DNA of 64,000 nucleotides from Agaribacillus aureus. GTDB taxonomy: Bacteria > Bacteroidota > Bacteroidia > Cytophagales > Cyclobacteriaceae. Both the position numbers and the translations under genes were made by a program. Below are positions 16,963 through 25,432 of the stretch, piece after piece. The number at the start of each line of letters is the position of its first letter. Within the stretch, counting starts at the first letter, position 1. The DNA is taken from assembly GCA_030442055.1 (NCBI GenBank), contig JAUJEB010000001.1, positions 2,356,001 through 2,420,000 of the forward strand. Reading direction: 5' to 3'. The notes under the pieces were generated by a model. The model was not told where the DNA came from and searched no databases. It saw only the letters and a list, made by a program, of their open reading frames with translations.

Positions 16963-18255
16963 TTATTTATTTCCGGCTTGGGCGTTTATTTTGCATTGCT
17001 CCAGCCTTTGGCTAAGGAATCTTTTTTCAGATTGATTTTCGGCCAAAGACAACGCCGCTTCATAATCTGCTACGGCATCAGAAAACATGTGTTGTTCCTC
17101 CAACAGCTGTCCCTTAACAGCAAAATACAGATAGTTTTTCTTTGGGGTTTGCAAATGCTCATTTTCAAGTAGTTGCTTCAGCGCAAAGCCAGGCCCTTTG
17201 ATCATTTTCAACACCACAATGCGATTTAAATGAGTCACAGGCGATGGATTTAACGCTACCAGCTTATCATGATAAAACAGCAACTTCGACCAATCAGTTG
17301 ATTTATAATCCGATGAAATGCAATGCAGTGAAGCAATGGCCGCTTCGATGTGGAAACTGGTAAGATTTTCTCCTGTCATTGATTCTGAAAAATATTGAAA
17401 GCCTATACCGATTAATTGCTTATCCCATAATTTTCGGTCCTGATCTTTCAATAATATCAGCTCTCCCATCTGCCCGACCCTGCCCTGAAACCTTGCCAGG
17501 TTAAAATACATTAAGGACAATAAGGCATTGGTTGCGGGATTAAAGCAATGAGCCTGAAGGAGTATCTTGGCTAGTCGAATAGCTTCAAAGCACAATTCTT
17601 CTTTGAGTAAATGAGGTCCGGAGGAAGCCTTATAACCTTCATTAAACAAAAGGTAAATGACCTTATGCACCAGATCTAACTTCGCTCTGGTTTCCCGAAC
17701 CGAAACATCCTCTAATCCTATTCCTTTCTCCTTAAGAGCTTTAACAGTTCTCTGGTAATTTTTCGCTACCGCTTCAGTGTTCATAATCAACGCATTGGCA
17801 ATTTCCGAGGTGCCGAATCCGCCTAAGGTCTTGAGGATGAATATAATTTGATTCCTGGAATTGACCGTAGCATGGCTACCCGCGATGAGTAATCTGAACT
17901 GATTATCATGTATAATTCCCTCATCAAAAGCACCGTCCATTATACTAAACAAATCGTTTTCATGGTGTAAATTCCAATATTTCTTAATCAGGTGATCTCT
18001 GATATGATGATTTCTTTTAATCAGATTAATGGCTTTATTTTTAGCCACTTTAAAAAGCCAGGCCTGGGGATTGGCCGGAAAGTGGGTAGGCCAGGTTTTT
18101 AACGCCGCATAAAACGTTTCCTGCACCACGTCTTCCACAAATTCCAAATGTTGCAAGCCGAAAAAATGGGATAATGCAGCGGTCATCTTTCCGGAAAGTT
18201 CCCGGAATAGATGACCTATTTTTTCCTGCGGTGATATGTTCTCGTCTTTTTCCAA
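16963..18255 (-). CDS. ECF sigma factor with long C-terminal extension (ECF42-like)
   Basis: A 430-residue sigma-70 family protein. Residues about 15-85 are region 2 (DVVQETFYAALKTWP, then the AWLFKVAKNKAINLIKR segment), about 120-180 are region 4 with a helix-turn-helix, and residues 190-430 are an extension with TPR-like helices (the part often called DUF6596). This length and layout match the ECF42 group, which lacks a classical anti-sigma factor and is coupled to DGPF/YCII proteins. The next upstream gene, only 4 bp away, encodes exactly such a DGPF protein, which strongly supports the assignment. The extension is thought to be needed for promoter activation; the signal is not known. Confidence 0.9.
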   Translation of the reverse strand: MEKDENISPQEKIGHLFRELSGKMTAALSHFFGLQHLEFVEDVVQETFYAALKTWPTHFPANPQAWLFKVAKNKAINLIKRNHHIRDHLIKKYWNLHHENDLFSIMDGAFDEGIIHDNQFRLLIAGSHATVNSRNQIIFILKTLGGFGTSEIANALIMNTEAVAKNYQRTVKALKEKGIGLEDVSVRETRAKLDLVHKVIYLLFNEGYKASSGPHLLKEELCFEAIRLAKILLQAHCFNPATNALLSLMYFNLARFQGRVGQMGELILLKDQDRKLWDKQLIGIGFQYFSESMTGENLTSFHIEAAIASLHCISSDYKSTDWSKLLFYHDKLVALNPSPVTHLNRIVVLKMIKGPGFALKQLLENEHLQTPKKNYLYFAVKGQLLEEQHMFSDAVADYEAALSLAENQSEKRFLSQRLEQCKINAQAGNK

Positions 18256-18259
18256 GGAC

Positions 18260-18601
18260 TTAATAGACCGATACAGCCCTCACCTCAATAGACCCCGGAT
18301 ATTTTATGCAGGGACAGTTTTTGGCTATTTCGACTGCCGCATCTATATCCGCTGCCTGAATGATATAATATCCTCCCACACATTCCTTGGTTTCTATAAA
18401 GGGGCCATCGCTGACTACTCTCGTAGCATTTTTGATAGTTTTACCCTCATATTCAAGGCCTTCTCCTCCTTTAAAAATGCCTTTTTCGGTCAATTCCTGC
18501 ACCCAATTCATATGTGCGGCCACCAATTCCTGAAATTCCTGTGGCGGGAGTTTTTGTGTTTCTTCAATCTCTTCTCTGAGCAAAAGCATGAAATTTTTCA
18601 T
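18260..18601 (-). CDS. DGPF/YCII-related protein, partner of the ECF sigma factor
   Basis: A 113-residue YCII-fold (dimeric alpha-beta barrel) protein. The diagnostic motif SDGPFIETKECVGGYYII lies near residues 64-81, and the N-terminal MKNFMLLLREEIEE with the HMNWVQEL segment is typical. In actinobacteria and other phyla, DGPF genes are the main targets and partners of ECF42 sigma factors, sometimes with a role in stress tolerance or secondary metabolism; enzymatic activity is unproven. It precedes the sigma gene by 4 bp, so both are co-transcribed. Confidence 0.9.
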   Translation of the reverse strand: MKNFMLLLREEIEETQKLPPQEFQELVAAHMNWVQELTEKGIFKGGEGLEYEGKTIKNATRVVSDGPFIETKECVGGYYIIQAADIDAAVEIAKNCPCIKYPGSIEVRAVSVY

Positions 18602-18673
18602 ATTTGTATCTATTTATGTAATTAAAATAATGTTTTAAATTAATAGCACCAAGCAGGCACGGAACCAACAAGG

Positions 18674-19216
18674 TCAGGATTGTCTTTGAAATTCAAAAAG
18701 CTCTTCCCTTACAGCGCCATCCTCGTATTTGATGGCTACGTAGATGCGCAAGTGATTGTCACCCACTTTTTCCATGGTCAAGCCTTCAAAGCGGGCTTTG
18801 TGATCTTTTACTTCGACCAGCTTAAAGCTTACAAATTTATCTTTGGTTTCCCACCCTATGAAAGCCGGCGAAAAGTGTTTTAGCCGCAATTCGATAAGCC
18901 CTTTTTCTTCAACCAAAACAAAAAATTCATAAAACACCGGTTTTCCCTCTTTTATCAGCTTAAACATCCCCATCATCGTATTACCGGAGGGTTTTTCCCA
19001 TACTTCCTGGCAAGTGCCACCCAGTCCCTCGCCCTGCCAGGACCCGTGGAGCCAGTCGAGATCCTGAACGGAGCCATGATAATATTGTGTAGTTTCACCA
19101 GCCCGGATCACTTTTCCGGTTGGCGTTTCCTGAGCCTTTAACGGTAAAATCCACATGATTGACAGCGACCCTGTAATTCCTACGGCCAGTACGATGTATA
19201 ATGATTGTCTTTTCAT
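18674..19216 (-). CDS. DUF6265 exported protein
   Basis: A 180-residue protein with an N-terminal signal or anchor (MKRQSLYIVLAVGITGSLSI, ending PLKAQE). The mature part begins LDWLHGSWQGEGLGGTCQEVW and continues as an antiparallel beta-barrel, the DUF6265 pattern, related in shape to lipocalin-like or heme-binding barrels. The WLxGxW opening is common to this superfamily. No ligand is known. It lies 72 bp upstream of the DGPF gene on the same strand and may be part of the same transcription unit, but the gap leaves room for a separate promoter. Confidence 0.8.
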   Translation of the reverse strand: MKRQSLYIVLAVGITGSLSIMWILPLKAQETPTGKVIRAGETTQYYHGSVQDLDWLHGSWQGEGLGGTCQEVWEKPSGNTMMGMFKLIKEGKPVFYEFFVLVEEKGLIELRLKHFSPAFIGWETKDKFVSFKLVEVKDHKARFEGLTMEKVGDNHLRIYVAIKYEDGAVREELFEFQRQS

Positions 19217-19452
19217 TTTTGTAGTTTTTGTGATAAATACAAATGAAAAAACCCAAACCGGACAAGTTTTTAAAAAATTTTATAAAAATATTGGAATACC
19301 TATAACTGGTTAGGTTTTATTTAGTTGAAATAGAGATAAACTGATATTAAACGTTACTCACCTGTAATGATAGGTATCCACTTTTAAGAATGATAATAGC
19401 CAAGCCGTTTAGTAACATTAGAAATTTGGAGGAAATAAAGTAATAAAATCGC

Positions 19453-19460
19453 TAAATTTG
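19453..19460 (+). promoter_or_regulatory. Candidate -7 box for the DUF433/DUF5615 operon
   Basis: TAAATTTG matches the Bacteroidota TAnnTTTG -7 element, 32 bp before the DUF433 start. A TTTG at 19426-19429 is a possible -33 element, but the 23-bp spacing is longer than the usual 19-21. Confidence 0.45.
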
Positions 19461-19492
19461 TAAAGGTTACTTAATAATAATGAAATAAGGCT

Positions 19493-19726
19493 ATGACGTA
19501 TATGCATAGAATTATCATTGATCCCGATATTATGTTAGGCAAGCCTGTGATAAAAGGCACCAGAATCACAGTAGAATTGATATTACGAAAATTATCTGAG
19601 GGACAGACGATTGAGCAGATTCTAAATTCATATTCTCAGTTATCTAAAGAGGATATTTATGCAGCATTAACCTTTGCATCCGATTTAATAGCCAATGAAG
19701 AAGTCATTATACCCAAAGCTTCGTGA
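19493..19726 (+). CDS. DUF433 family antitoxin
   Basis: A 77-residue winged-helix DUF433 protein, the usual antitoxin partner of DUF5615 PIN-like toxins. The motif IDPDIMLGKPVIKGTRITVELIL at residues 8-30 is diagnostic (shown here in two parts: IDPDIMLGKPVI then KGTRITVELIL), followed by LSEGQTIEQIL and a YPxL-like YSQLSKEDIYAAL helix pair. It would bind its own promoter and neutralise the toxin. Its TGA stop overlaps the GTG start of the toxin gene. The first methionine at 19493 is used; a second at residue 4 is possible. Confidence 0.9.
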   Translation: MTYMHRIIIDPDIMLGKPVIKGTRITVELILRKLSEGQTIEQILNSYSQLSKEDIYAALTFASDLIANEEVIIPKAS

Positions 19727-20073
19727 TCCTGGCTGACGAAAACATTGATTTCAATATTATTACCCATCTTCGATCAAAAGGTATAGAAGTTTATTCTATT
19801 AAAGAAAATCATCCAGGTATTTCAGATAAACAGGTTATAACCCTTTCCAAAAATGAACCTAGAATTATTTTGACAGAGGACAAGGACTTTGGTGAATGGG
19901 TTTATGCTCATGATGAAAAAGGTATCAGTGTTATTTTATTGCGCTATCAGTTTGGTGATACGGACTTGATACTATCTATTTTAGTCGAGTTGATAGAAAG
20001 TAGAAAAGATGATCTATTTGGAAAGTTCGTCACTATAAGTCCTCAAAAAATAAGTATCCGTTCCCTCAAGTAA
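19723..20073 (+). CDS. DUF5615 PIN-like toxin
   Basis: A 116-residue PIN/Mut7-C-like protein, predicted ribonuclease toxin of a type II toxin-antitoxin pair. The N-terminus ILADENIDFNI and the TEDKDFGEWV motif near residues 50-60 supply the acidic cluster that would hold metal. It starts with GTG inside the stop of the DUF433 gene (GTGA overlap), so translation is coupled and the antitoxin is made first. The reading frame is complete and the acidic residues are present, so the pair looks functional. RNA target is unknown. Confidence 0.88.
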   Translation: MILADENIDFNIITHLRSKGIEVYSIKENHPGISDKQVITLSKNEPRIILTEDKDFGEWVYAHDEKGISVILLRYQFGDTDLILSILVELIESRKDDLFGKFVTISPQKISIRSLK

Positions 20074-20079
20074 TTTACT

Positions 20080-21357
20080 TTACCTCACATGTAAATCAGC
20101 AAAATCCATATAACTTTCCCAATCAAAAACCTTCACATCGTGGCGGCCACTGCGAATGTGGTATCCTATGCGGGAGGCGGCGATAGGTTTATTCAATGGA
20201 GGCATTACGGCATTTTTAATCCCTTCCTGTTTATATAATCCATAGACCTCCGACGCATAAAAAGCTGACAAAAATTCTCCTTTCGGATCCGCCCAGCGAT
20301 CTTCGACCGCACTTGCCACGTATACCGGCCTGGGTGCCACCAGGGAAATCAGCATATGCTGATCGATTGGCAGCTTCTCCTCCATCCCATTGAAACGGTG
20401 AAAATTTTTGCAAAACCAATGAGGAAAATTACTGTTAATAATTGCTACCGTCTCCCCAAATTTTCTCCTGAACAAGGCGGCTCCTCCACATCCGGAGTTG
20501 TTGGAAATCACAGCAGCAAACCGCTGGTCCTGCGCACCCGCCCAAAGTGCCGTCTTTCCCAACCTCGAATGGCCCATGACAATAACTCTTGCCGGGTCAA
20601 TATTATCGTCGCTTTCGAAGTAATCCATTGCCCTGCTAAGTCCCCACGCCCAGGTGGCAATAGCACCCCAGCCTGTCGAATCCGCTATATGCTGTTTGCC
20701 ATACAACCTTTGAACGCCATCGTCAGCCCCTTCCGCATGATCGGGAAACAGGTCCCCGTAATAAATTGTGGCTAACCCGTAGCCTCGCTCCAAAATGCGT
20801 TCTACGGGCCATCGGTTTGCCCTGATGCCACGGGAAGTCTCCCCGACCTTATGATTGGAAATACCCAGCCGCTGACTATTGTTCACCCATTTTTCATGGA
20901 GAGTAATCTCGGCATCCCGATGGATGGTGTGGTTACCATAAAAATTCATTCCGAGAAAAACAGGAACAGGTTTAGCCACCGATTTTGGCAAGTAAATGAG
21001 TATATTCATATCTACCGTATCCTTATCCCCAATAAACAGCACCTTTACTTCTTTTTGTATTGCTTTATTTTCCAGGGCTTTCGAAGACACGTTTATCGTT
21101 TGAAAGACCATTTGTCCGGTTGATTCAGGCGAATGGCCATATACGTATTTCTTATAGAGGGAAAGGATTTCGGGTCTTCGGATACGCTCCCATTGCCTGG
21201 TAGTTTTTACCGGGCTCCCACTGGAATTCTGCAATAGCGGGGGTAATGTAAAATCTGGCACTTTGCTTTCGTCATAGTTATGTTGCTCCTGGGCCCGAAG
21301 AGAAAAAGCGACCAATAATAACAGCCAAAATAAGAAGGAAACTTTAATTGCGTTCAT
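20080..21357 (-). CDS. Exported CE15-like esterase (glucuronoyl esterase family)
   Basis: The ATG at 21357 gives 425 residues with a signal peptide (MNAIKVSFLFWLLLLVAFSL, cleaved near RAQ); an upstream ATG at 21435 only adds a non-signal extension. The alpha/beta-hydrolase nucleophile motif is GHSRLGKTALW, the form seen in bacterial carbohydrate esterase family 15, with the catalytic His likely in the C-terminal SGRHDVKVFDW and an acidic residue in VEDRWADPKGE. CE15 enzymes split ester bonds between lignin alcohols and glucuronoxylan, or related uronate esters. There are no glycanase neighbours, so the substrate stays open. It is 95 bp downstream of the B12 operon on the same strand. Confidence 0.85.
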   Translation of the reverse strand: MNAIKVSFLFWLLLLVAFSLRAQEQHNYDESKVPDFTLPPLLQNSSGSPVKTTRQWERIRRPEILSLYKKYVYGHSPESTGQMVFQTINVSSKALENKAIQKEVKVLFIGDKDTVDMNILIYLPKSVAKPVPVFLGMNFYGNHTIHRDAEITLHEKWVNNSQRLGISNHKVGETSRGIRANRWPVERILERGYGLATIYYGDLFPDHAEGADDGVQRLYGKQHIADSTGWGAIATWAWGLSRAMDYFESDDNIDPARVIVMGHSRLGKTALWAGAQDQRFAAVISNNSGCGGAALFRRKFGETVAIINSNFPHWFCKNFHRFNGMEEKLPIDQHMLISLVAPRPVYVASAVEDRWADPKGEFLSAFYASEVYGLYKQEGIKNAVMPPLNKPIAASRIGYHIRSGRHDVKVFDWESYMDFADLHVR

Positions 21358-21452
21358 AGGATTTAATATACACATTATGAACGGTTTTTCACTTTGCACA
21401 GCTGGATTTCTTAAATTACAATTTAGCTGGCGCAAAAATATCGGGAAAACCG

Positions 21453-21980
21453 CTAGACTTTAAAAACTGCTATCCCCCCGTAAGGTATTTGAAATTTTGT
21501 AAAGGCCTCCGATAAGGGTAGATTATTGAGGTGGGCATTCATTGTTCTGATGATTCCGCCATGGGTGACCACAGCTATTTTCCGGCTGGTGGAAGGTTCT
21601 AATTCTGACCACCAGGCCAAAACCCGTTGCTGCAGGGTGAGCATGGATTCGCCGCCCGGAGGTGCGTTGTTTACATAGTCAGCCATCCAGGTTTCCAGTT
21701 CTTCCCTGGGTAATGTATGCCAGGATTTCATCTCCCAGTCGCCAAAATCAATCTCCATTAAGCGGTCATCAACCAAAAACTCCTTACCAGTCAGCTTTTC
21801 GGCCAGGTGAAAACACCGTTTCAAGGGGCTACTGTACACAATGTCGAAAGAAGTGGGCAGTTCCTTTATCACTTTCTCCTGTTCCTCCCGGAAAGAGGGT
21901 GCCAACTCCAGGTTAGTCTGACCGTAACAAATGCCTTTGTCAACAAGAGGTGTAGTATGTCTTATAAAGTAAACTTCCAT
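21453..21980 (-). CDS. cobC: Histidine phosphatase, likely alpha-ribazole phosphatase
   Basis: The start at 21980 gives 175 residues beginning MEVYFIRHTTP, the proper N-terminus of the phosphoglycerate-mutase-like fold; the frame runs open to 22064 but that part overlaps cobS. The phosphorylated histidine is in FIRHTTP, and the second catalytic His is in VVTHGGIIR. The VDKGICYGQTNLEL segment is typical of CobC, which removes the 5'-phosphate from alpha-ribazole phosphate or from cobalamin phosphate at the end of the nucleotide-loop pathway. It overlaps the cobS stop by 19 bp and is the last gene of the B12 operon. Confidence 0.9.
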   Translation of the reverse strand: MEVYFIRHTTPLVDKGICYGQTNLELAPSFREEQEKVIKELPTSFDIVYSSPLKRCFHLAEKLTGKEFLVDDRLMEIDFGDWEMKSWHTLPREELETWMADYVNNAPPGGESMLTLQQRVLAWWSELEPSTSRKIAVVTHGGIIRTMNAHLNNLPLSEAFTKFQIPYGGIAVFKV

Positions 21981-22750
21981 ATCACCAATAAAAAGAGATA
22001 AAAAGCCGTCTCTGTCACCTGCTGTACCGCCCCCAGACAGTCCCCTGTATAGCCGCCTATCCATTTTGTGAAGTACCTGGCCAGTCCCATCTTCACCAGG
22101 TAAAGTAACGGAATGGTTCCTAACAGGGAATAATTTTCGGTCATCAAAGACAACAAGATTACCGGCAATACACCAAATACCCCGGCGAGAATCAGGTTGA
22201 ACTTTCCCGATTGTCTGGCTACAGGTTTGGCCTTGCTATTATCGTTGTCACGTACGTAAGGATGAGTAAAAACAACAGTTGATGCGATAAAGCGACTTAC
22301 GGCATGTGCTCCGACAAATGTTGCCAGCAGCACGAACTCCCCTACCAACGATACGAGTTGCAGGAGCAGGCTTATCTTCAATAAAAAAATTAGTGCAAGG
22401 CCTACTACCCCATATGTTCCTACGCGGCTGTCTTTCATAATTTCGAGAATCTTCTCTTTTGTCCAACCTCCTCCAAAGCCGTCACATACATCAGCGAAAC
22501 CATCTTCGTGAAAAGCGCCGGTCATAAGCACTGAAGCTATCAGACTAAAAACGATTCCGGTCAACGGACTGATCAGCCAGTCTCCTAACAGAAAACTGAC
22601 AGCAACCACTGCTCCAACCAGCCAGCCAATCAACGGAAAATACCGAATCGACCTACTGATATAGTGTTCATTATGATCTACCCAGGACGGACAGGGGATA
22701 CGTGTATAAAACATGATTGCGGTAAACAGAATTCTGATTTCTTCCTTCAT
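21962..22750 (-). CDS. cobS: Adenosylcobinamide-GDP ribazoletransferase (cobalamin synthase)
   Basis: A 262-residue inner-membrane enzyme that joins adenosylcobinamide-GDP and alpha-ribazole (phosphate) to give adenosylcobalamin (phosphate). The N-terminus has the family phrase MFYTRIPCP, followed by several membrane helices and the metal-binding motif GAFHEDGFADVCDGFGGG at about residues 81-98. The C-terminal GGYTGDCLGAVQQVTE is also conserved. The gene begins directly after the cobT stop codon and overlaps cobC, so the three late-step genes are translationally coupled. Confidence 0.95.
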   Translation of the reverse strand: MKEEIRILFTAIMFYTRIPCPSWVDHNEHYISRSIRYFPLIGWLVGAVVAVSFLLGDWLISPLTGIVFSLIASVLMTGAFHEDGFADVCDGFGGGWTKEKILEIMKDSRVGTYGVVGLALIFLLKISLLLQLVSLVGEFVLLATFVGAHAVSRFIASTVVFTHPYVRDNDNSKAKPVARQSGKFNLILAGVFGVLPVILLSLMTENYSLLGTIPLLYLVKMGLARYFTKWIGGYTGDCLGAVQQVTETAFYLFLLVIWKFTL

Positions 22751-23791
22751 CTACTGATCAATTCTGTTGCTCACGCCGGCTTCTGTAAAGCTGGCCATTT
22801 CATTAAAAAAAGTAATGGCGCTGTTAACAATCGGATAGGCCACCGCACAGCCTGTTCCCTCGCCCAGTCTCATGTTGAGATTTATCAATGGCTTCATTTT
22901 CAAAAAGTCGACCATTTGCTGATGCCCTTTTTCTTCTGACTGGTGACAAAGGACGCTATAGGCCTTGATGGCAGGGCAAAGTTGCTGCGCCACCAAAAAA
23001 GCAGCGGTGGCAATAAATCCATCGATCAAAAGGACCATTTGAAGTTCTGCTGCTCTCAGCATGGCACCACACATTTGCGCTATCTCATATCCTCCAAAAG
23101 TTTGCAACACCTCTAGCGGATCTGTAACATCGGCATGGCGGTCGAGGGCTGCCCTTAATACCCCGAATTTATTTTGCAATTGGACATCGTTCAGACCTGT
23201 TCCACGACCGACGCAGTGAATCAATTCCAATCCGCAAATCCTACTCATAATCATACTGGCAGAAGCTGTATTGCCAATTCCCATTTCTCCAAAACCGACA
23301 ATATTAGCGCCCAAAGATTTAATTTCATCAACTGCGACCTCCCCATAATCCAGGGCCTGCTGCAATTGTTCTTTGGTCATTGCTTTTTCATGTAAAAAAC
23401 TACGTGTTCCATAATCCACCTTGTGCCTTGTCAGCAACACATGAGGATCAAAATCATAATTAACCCCGGCGTCAATCACCTTGAGCCCAATGGCATTTTG
23501 CCTGGCAAAGACGTTGATGGCAGCTTTTCCCGATAAAAAATTATTTACCATTTGATGGGTCACAGCCTGCGGATAAGCGCTTACACCTTCTCTGGCAATA
23601 CCGTGATCGCCGGCGAAAACAAGAATGTAGGGCTTGTTTAACACCGGACTCAGAGATTGTTGAATGAGGCCGATCTGAATGGCAATTTGTTCCAACCTCC
23701 CCAATGCCCCTACCGGTTTGGTTTTTCCATTAACCTTTTCAATTAACTCGCTCAATAAGTCCTTTTTTGGAGGAAATATTTTGTAACCCAT
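22751..23791 (-). CDS. cobT: Nicotinate-nucleotide--dimethylbenzimidazole phosphoribosyltransferase
   Basis: A 346-residue CobT, which activates the lower-ligand base (5,6-dimethylbenzimidazole or another) to alpha-ribotide using nicotinate mononucleotide. Recognisable segments are the N-terminal KPVGALGRLEQIA, the FAGDHGI motif, GFGEMGIGNTASAS, and the C-terminal LGEGTGCA with the catalytic glutamate. Length is normal for the family. It sits between a PP-loop ATPase gene (21-bp gap) and cobS (no gap). No bluB or other base-synthesis gene is visible in the window, so the base is probably scavenged. Confidence 0.95.
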   Translation of the reverse strand: MGYKIFPPKKDLLSELIEKVNGKTKPVGALGRLEQIAIQIGLIQQSLSPVLNKPYILVFAGDHGIAREGVSAYPQAVTHQMVNNFLSGKAAINVFARQNAIGLKVIDAGVNYDFDPHVLLTRHKVDYGTRSFLHEKAMTKEQLQQALDYGEVAVDEIKSLGANIVGFGEMGIGNTASASMIMSRICGLELIHCVGRGTGLNDVQLQNKFGVLRAALDRHADVTDPLEVLQTFGGYEIAQMCGAMLRAAELQMVLLIDGFIATAAFLVAQQLCPAIKAYSVLCHQSEEKGHQQMVDFLKMKPLINLNMRLGEGTGCAVAYPIVNSAITFFNEMASFTEAGVSNRIDQ

Positions 23792-23812
23792 AAGTTTCGG
23801 TTTAAATTAAAA

Positions 23813-24538
23813 TTATCCCGGCAGCAAATCACAAAACCAAAATCCCATTGGCGCTTGCGGCTCAGCCGTTTTATCATCCTTATTTTTACTTTTAGGCGCC
23901 TCGTATTCCCGGTACACTTTTTCACCTATTTCAAAAGGAATAGGATGCCTGAAAATCGGACCGTCAAATACAAACGTATGGAATTCCCCATTTTCTCCGC
24001 AAGGATCTACGTTTTCCGGAAGGTCTTTTAAAAACTGCTCATCGATAATTCTTCCGGCAAAGCTTTTGTCCAGTAGCGCTGATTTTATACAAACCAAAAC
24101 GGTTTTGAATCCCAGCGCTAAAAACTGCCGGATCAATGCCTTTGTATCTTGTTTCCAAATTGGGAAATGGGCTGAAAATCCTTGCTGAGCTAGACGTTCC
24201 TCCCTGTATTGCCTCAGGTCTTCGAGAAAGATATCGCCAAAAACCGAATGTGTAAACCCCTCTTTCCTCAACTTAAACATTATGTCATGCATCATTTTAT
24301 TGTAGTGATCCATATCCGGATTTTCTGGCAGCTGAAGCTTTTCCAGGGGGATGCCAATACTCGCGGCCTGTTGCTCGAGTAACGTTTCACGCACGCCATG
24401 CATGGATACACGCTTGTGGTGGGTATTGACACTTGTCAGCAGTTTTCCCACTTCGTATTCGTCACCCTGCAATACCTGATGCAAGGCCAACGCACTATCT
24501 TTGCCACCACTCCAATTAAATATTGCTTTTTTTCTCAT
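23813..24538 (-). CDS. PP-loop ATP pyrophosphatase, Dph6/COG2102 family (copy B)
   Basis: The start at 24538 gives 241 residues opening with MRKKAIFNWSGGKDSA, whose SGGKDSA is the PP-loop that adenylates a substrate; the frame open to 24619 is only the antisense of cobU. The DPCGENGEFHT motif near residue 187 is the hallmark of the Dph6 (diphthine-ammonia ligase) group. Bacteria have no diphthamide, so this is not a diphthamide enzyme here. Its ATG overlaps the cobU stop by one base (TAATG), and a paralogue (copy A) lies two genes upstream. A role in amidating or activating a corrinoid is plausible but unproven. Confidence 0.88.
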   Translation of the reverse strand: MRKKAIFNWSGGKDSALALHQVLQGDEYEVGKLLTSVNTHHKRVSMHGVRETLLEQQAASIGIPLEKLQLPENPDMDHYNKMMHDIMFKLRKEGFTHSVFGDIFLEDLRQYREERLAQQGFSAHFPIWKQDTKALIRQFLALGFKTVLVCIKSALLDKSFAGRIIDEQFLKDLPENVDPCGENGEFHTFVFDGPIFRHPIPFEIGEKVYREYEAPKSKNKDDKTAEPQAPMGFWFCDLLPG

Positions 24539-25044
24539 TATTCTTTTAAAATCATCGGAAGCCCTGACACCATAAAAATTGCCTTGTCTGCATTTTTTGC
24601 AAGGTATTGGTTTGCCCAACCCTGAAGATCGGTAAACTTTCTTCCGGTTGCTGTCTCGGCATGTACACCCATACCAATTTCATTGGAAATAATAATGAAG
24701 GTAGTGTTTTTAGTCTTCAATTTATCAATTTCCTGCTTGACGGCTTCAAAGCTCTTATCCACATCCTGCTCAAAGTCCACAAAAAAATTGGTCAGCCATA
24801 GGGTAACGCAATCTATTACTGCCACCCTGCTCTCCAGTTGGAGGCTGCTTACCTCCTTTTGCTCCTCTATGCTGGTCCAATGTTCATCTCTTTCAGCCTG
24901 ATGTCGCCTGATCCGATCCTGGAAGTCTCCATCCCAATGGCGAGCAGTGGCGACATAGACCGGATTTTCCGCCAGGTCTTTTGCCAGTTTCATGGCATAG
25001 CTACTTTTCCCGGATCTTGCTCCCCCGGTTATGAAATAGATCAT
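24538..25044 (-). CDS. cobU: Adenosylcobinamide kinase / adenosylcobinamide-phosphate guanylyltransferase
   Basis: A start at 25044 gives 168 residues, MIYFITGGARSGKSS, close to the usual CobU length; an in-frame ATG at 25086 would overlap the previous gene by about 40 bp and is less likely. The P-loop GGARSGKSS is at residues 7-15, followed by VYVATARHWDGDF and the RIRRHQAERDEHWTSIEE segment with the guanylylated histidine. CobU phosphorylates adenosylcobinamide and then transfers GMP, feeding CobS. It starts one base after the stop of the CWC/DUF5522 gene. Confidence 0.95.
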   Translation of the reverse strand: MIYFITGGARSGKSSYAMKLAKDLAENPVYVATARHWDGDFQDRIRRHQAERDEHWTSIEEQKEVSSLQLESRVAVIDCVTLWLTNFFVDFEQDVDKSFEAVKQEIDKLKTKNTTFIIISNEIGMGVHAETATGRKFTDLQGWANQYLAKNADKAIFMVSGLPMILKE

Positions 25045-25045
25045 T

Positions 25046-25432
25046 TTATTTTTTTTTGTATCCGTAGGGACAGTGTTTGCATTCATTTTGGCAGCAGTAG
25101 CCCTTTTTCAAATGATAGAAGGTCGTAAATACCCAATTTCCCTGTTCATTGATATAATAATCCAAACCCTCTTTAAAGTCAGTGGTCGTGTTGATCGTTT
25201 TTTTTGTCACACCTTTTGTTAAGTAGGTGGCCGCTTTTTCCGGTGCTGCTTTAAATTTCTCTTGTATTCGCTTCGCAAGACAGTGAGGGCAAAGGCATTT
25301 ATCTCCCTCATTGCCTGCCGATACAGCCGGTAACTCCTCGCACCAGCAGGTGACATCGCCAGCTGGCTGACAGGTAAAGGTTGTTTTGCAACCCGGGCAA
25401 ATCCTCTGATTATTTAACTGTTCACTATTCAT
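25046..25432 (-). CDS. Cysteine-rich CWC + DUF5522 protein in the B12 operon
   Basis: A 128-residue protein with two small Cys-rich modules. Residues about 11-55 form a CWC-type zinc knuckle (ICPGCKTTFTC, CWCEELP, CLCPHCLAKRI), and residues about 88-128 match DUF5522, ending YYINEQGNWVFTTFYHLKKG then CCQNECKHCPYGYKKK. Both modules appear alone or fused in Bacteroidota and Proteobacteria, with unknown function; the pattern suggests zinc binding. It overlaps the upstream PP-loop ATPase gene by 8 bp and is followed by cobU, so it is embedded in the operon. Why a zinc-knuckle protein should sit here is not known. Confidence 0.82.
   Translation of the reverse strand: MNSEQLNNQRICPGCKTTFTCQPAGDVTCWCEELPAVSAGNEGDKCLCPHCLAKRIQEKFKAAPEKAATYLTKGVTKKTINTTTDFKEGLDYYINEQGNWVFTTFYHLKKGYCCQNECKHCPYGYKKK

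Noticed and set aside
16888-17172. A 94-codon + strand ORF at the end of the ECF42-like gene
   Set aside because: It is mostly antisense to the well-supported sigma-factor C-terminus and has no coding features of its own.
21981-22064. A 28-codon N-terminal extension of cobC
   Set aside because: It overlaps cobS and would place unrelated residues before the conserved phosphatase N-terminus.
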